Below, piece after piece: positions 49,779-51,635 of a stretch of 51,635 bases of DNA. Source of the stretch: an uncultured Clostridia bacterium (GTDB taxonomy: Bacteria; Bacillota; Clostridia; Oscillospirales; Acutalibacteraceae); contig CAMHJC010000003.1 of assembly GCA_946185345.1 (NCBI GenBank), forward strand, positions 1 to 51,635, given 5' to 3'. The stretch's first letter is position 1, and each line of letters opens with the position of its first letter. The position numbers and the translations under genes are program-made. The notes beneath the pieces are model-generated. The model did no database searches, was not told the DNA's origin, and was given only the letters and a program-made list of their open reading frames with translations.

Positions 49779-51034
49779 CCGCATACGACCTTGTTGTGAT
49801 AGGCGGAGGCCCGGCCGGAATGATGGCCGCCGGAACGGCTGCCGAAGCAGGCGCTTCCGTTGCACTGATTGAAAAAAATCAGCGCAACGGCAAAAAGCTG
49901 CTTATCACCGGCAAAGGACGCTGCAATGTGACCAACGACTGCACAAGGGACAATTTCTTTGCCAATATCCCGGTCAATCCAAAATTTCTTTTTAGTGCGT
50001 TTTCCAGATTTTCCAACCGTGACGTAATTGAATTCTTTGAGACTCACGGCGTGCCGCTCAAGGTGGAAAGAGGAAACAGGGTGTTTCCCGTATCGGACAG
50101 AGCCGCCGATATCAACAATGCATTGATCGACTTCTGCAGGAACGCCGGAGTACGCGTCATCCGTGACAGTGCCGAAAAAATCATTGCCGCCGAAGGCAAA
50201 GTGTCGGCAGTGGAAACCGAATCCAACGGAATCATTCCCTGCGGTGCATGCGTACTTGCCACAGGAGGAATGTCCTATCCGCTGACCGGCTCCACCGGAG
50301 ACGGTTACAGATTTGCCAGAGAACTGGGACACACGGTGGTAAAACCGAAGCCTTCCCTTGTGCCGCTTGTCATAGAAGGCAGGGAATGTGCCGAGGCACA
50401 GGGTCTTTCCCTCAGAAACATTGCCATTAAGGTCACGGAAGCCGACAGCGGCAAACTGATTTACAAGGATTTCGGAGAAATGCTCTTTACACATTTCGGA
50501 ATGTCCGGCCCGGTAATCCTCAGCGCCAGCTCGCACATGCGTGACCCGAAAAAGAAGTACCGAATCTCCATCGATCTGAAACCCGCACTCAGCCTTGAAC
50601 AGCTCGACAACAGAATTCAAAGAGATTTTTCAGAAAATATTAACAAAGATTTCGGAAATTCTCTCTCAAAACTCTTGCCACAAAAGCTGATTTCTGTTAT
50701 AATAAAAAGAACAGGCGTTCCGTACAACACCAAGGTCAATTCCATACGCCGTGAGCAGCGGCTTGCATTGGCAGGACTACTCAAAAATCTGGATTACACC
50801 GTTTCGGGATTTCGTCCGATAGATGAAGCCATCGTCACATCGGGCGGCGTCAGCATTTCGGAAATCAATCCCAAAACCATGGAATCCAGGCTCGTGGAAG
50901 GCGTGTTTTTCGCGGGCGAGGTAATTGACGTGGATGCTCACACCGGAGGATTCAATCTTCAGATAGCTTTTTCCACAGGACGTTGCGCCGGAATTGCCGC
51001 AGCAGAAAGGATGGGGTATTACTCATATGATTAA
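49775..51034 (+). CDS. HI0933/BaiN-family FAD-dependent oxidoreductase
   Basis: 419 residues. FAD-binding start VVIGGGPAGMMAAGTAAEAG, GKKLLITGKGRCNVTN, ATGGMSYPLTGSTGDGY, TGGFNLQIAFSTG at the C-terminus. The family includes BaiN (bile acid) and aminoacetone-like oxidoreductases; the physiological substrate is unclear here. ATG 49775 with GGAGG upstream, overlapping the RpiR stop. Its end overlaps the cmk start by 8 bases; the flavoprotein-cmk order is common in clostridia. Confidence 0.9.
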   Translation: MTAYDLVVIGGGPAGMMAAGTAAEAGASVALIEKNQRNGKKLLITGKGRCNVTNDCTRDNFFANIPVNPKFLFSAFSRFSNRDVIEFFETHGVPLKVERGNRVFPVSDRAADINNALIDFCRNAGVRVIRDSAEKIIAAEGKVSAVETESNGIIPCGACVLATGGMSYPLTGSTGDGYRFARELGHTVVKPKPSLVPLVIEGRECAEAQGLSLRNIAIKVTEADSGKLIYKDFGEMLFTHFGMSGPVILSASSHMRDPKKKYRISIDLKPALSLEQLDNRIQRDFSENINKDFGNSLSKLLPQKLISVIIKRTGVPYNTKVNSIRREQRLALAGLLKNLDYTVSGFRPIDEAIVTSGGVSISEINPKTMESRLVEGVFFAGEVIDVDAHTGGFNLQIAFSTGRCAGIAAAERMGYYSYD

Positions 51035-51635
51035 TGTAGCAATCGACGGCCCTTCTGGAGCCGGCAAAAGTTCGATTTCCCGTGAGGCTGCCAGGAGACT
51101 GGGATTTGTCTATGTGGACACGGGAGCGATGTACCGCGCAACGGCTCTTTACGTCATGCAGCACAGAATTGATCCCGATGATGCGGAAAAAGTCGGTTCC
51201 ATACTTCCCATGCTCGACATAGAGCTGAAATATGAGGACGGCGAGCAGAAGGTTTATCTCTGCGGGGAAAACGTATCAAGAGTTATCCGCACTCGTGAAG
51301 TAACACGATGCGCTCCGATCGTTTCCGCTATCCCGAAGGTTCGCCAGTGCCTTTCGGACATGCAGCAGGAAATAGCAAGAACCAACAATATCATCATGGA
51401 CGGCAGAGACATCGGCACGGTTGTTCTGCCTCATGCAGAGGTTAAGATCTTCCTTACCGCCTCGCCCGAAGTGAGAGCGCAGCGCAGATATAAGGAGCTT
51501 ATCGAAAAGGGCATGGAGTCCGACTACGAGGAAGTGCTCGCCGACATCAAAGAGAGAGATTATTATGACACTCACAAGCCGATTTCTCCTCTGAGACCGG
51601 CTGCCGATTCGATACTCATTGACACATCTGAAATT
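51027..51635 (+). CDS. cmk: Cytidylate kinase, cut by the window end
   Basis: Phosphorylates CMP/dCMP. The first 203 residues are present: P-loop INVAIDGPSGAGKSSISREAARRLG, YVDTGAMYRATAL, and MDGRDIGTVVLPHAEVKIFLTAS, then RAQRRYKEL and the lid RDYYDTHKPISPLRPAADS. About 15-20 residues of the C-terminus lie beyond 51635. The ATG overlaps the end of the flavoprotein gene and there is only a weak SD, so it relies on coupling. Confidence 0.95.
   Translation, partial: MINVAIDGPSGAGKSSISREAARRLGFVYVDTGAMYRATALYVMQHRIDPDDAEKVGSILPMLDIELKYEDGEQKVYLCGENVSRVIRTREVTRCAPIVSAIPKVRQCLSDMQQEIARTNNIIMDGRDIGTVVLPHAEVKIFLTASPEVRAQRRYKELIEKGMESDYEEVLADIKERDYYDTHKPISPLRPAADSILIDTSEI

Overview
The window reads as ordinary chromosome of an anaerobic, endospore-forming Firmicute, most likely a clostridial species of the Oscillospiraceae/Ruminococcaceae type. 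The grounds are spore genes (spoIIR, yqfC-yqfD, ylbJ), a class III (oxygen-sensitive) ribonucleotide reductase with NrdR boxes, AddAB rather than RecBCD, an SRP RNA just upstream of dnaX, strong AGGAGG-type ribosome binding sites, frequent TTG starts and a G+C content near one half by eye. I see no phage, insertion sequence, CRISPR array, tRNA or rRNA. The lineage call is inference from gene content.

Layout. 1-4.1 kb (minus strand): de novo NAD operon nadA-nadB-nadC followed by an S24-type repressor that seems to have lost its protease dyad. 4.2-5.1 kb: rnhA and a small unknown protein. 5.1-6.9 kb: GTP-type PEP carboxykinase on the minus strand, behind a bidirectional terminator. 7.2-12.2 kb (minus strand): an accessory envelope locus of a lipoprotein, two paralogous membrane-anchored phosphodiester-glycosidase-like proteins, and between them an Lgt-fold protein with altered active-site positions. 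12.4-16.7 kb: corA, an Lrp-type regulator plus aminotransferase, ispE, spoIIR. 16.8-24.4 kb: recombination/repair block addB-addA-uracil-DNA glycosylase. 24.4-25.9 kb (minus): yqfC-yqfD with a SigE-like promoter. 26.0-28.5 kb: ylbJ, a small Cys-rich protein, an acetyltransferase, maf. 28.5-32.5 kb: methionine/folate operon metF - MetH activation domain - metH, where methionine synthase is split in two polypeptides. 32.7-41.4 kb: TepA-like protease, uppP, ftsK with a long acidic tail, a YgiQ-type radical SAM protein, a ComEC-like lipoprotein hydrolase and its DUF3006 partner. 41.4-44.2 kb: the class III ribonucleotide reductase. 44.2-45.3 kb: galM (minus). 45.4-48.8 kb: SRP RNA, dnaX, ybaB, recR, smpB. 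48.9-51.6 kb: an RpiR-type regulator, an HI0933/BaiN-type flavoprotein and cmk, which runs off the window end.

The observation I rate highest is at 41.6-44.1 kb. The NrdD polypeptide stops right after its C-terminal cysteine cluster. The glycyl-radical segment, invariably the C-terminal end of the usual enzyme, is encoded by its own 55-codon gene (43961-44128) in another frame, with its own perfect ribosome binding site. The pair is preceded by two NrdR boxes 31 bp apart that bracket the -35 element. This looks like a two-part class III reductase in which the radical-bearing segment is a separate small protein, similar in principle to GrcA for pyruvate formate-lyase. The second locus of interest is the glycosidase-like/Lgt-like envelope cluster at 7.2-12.2 kb.
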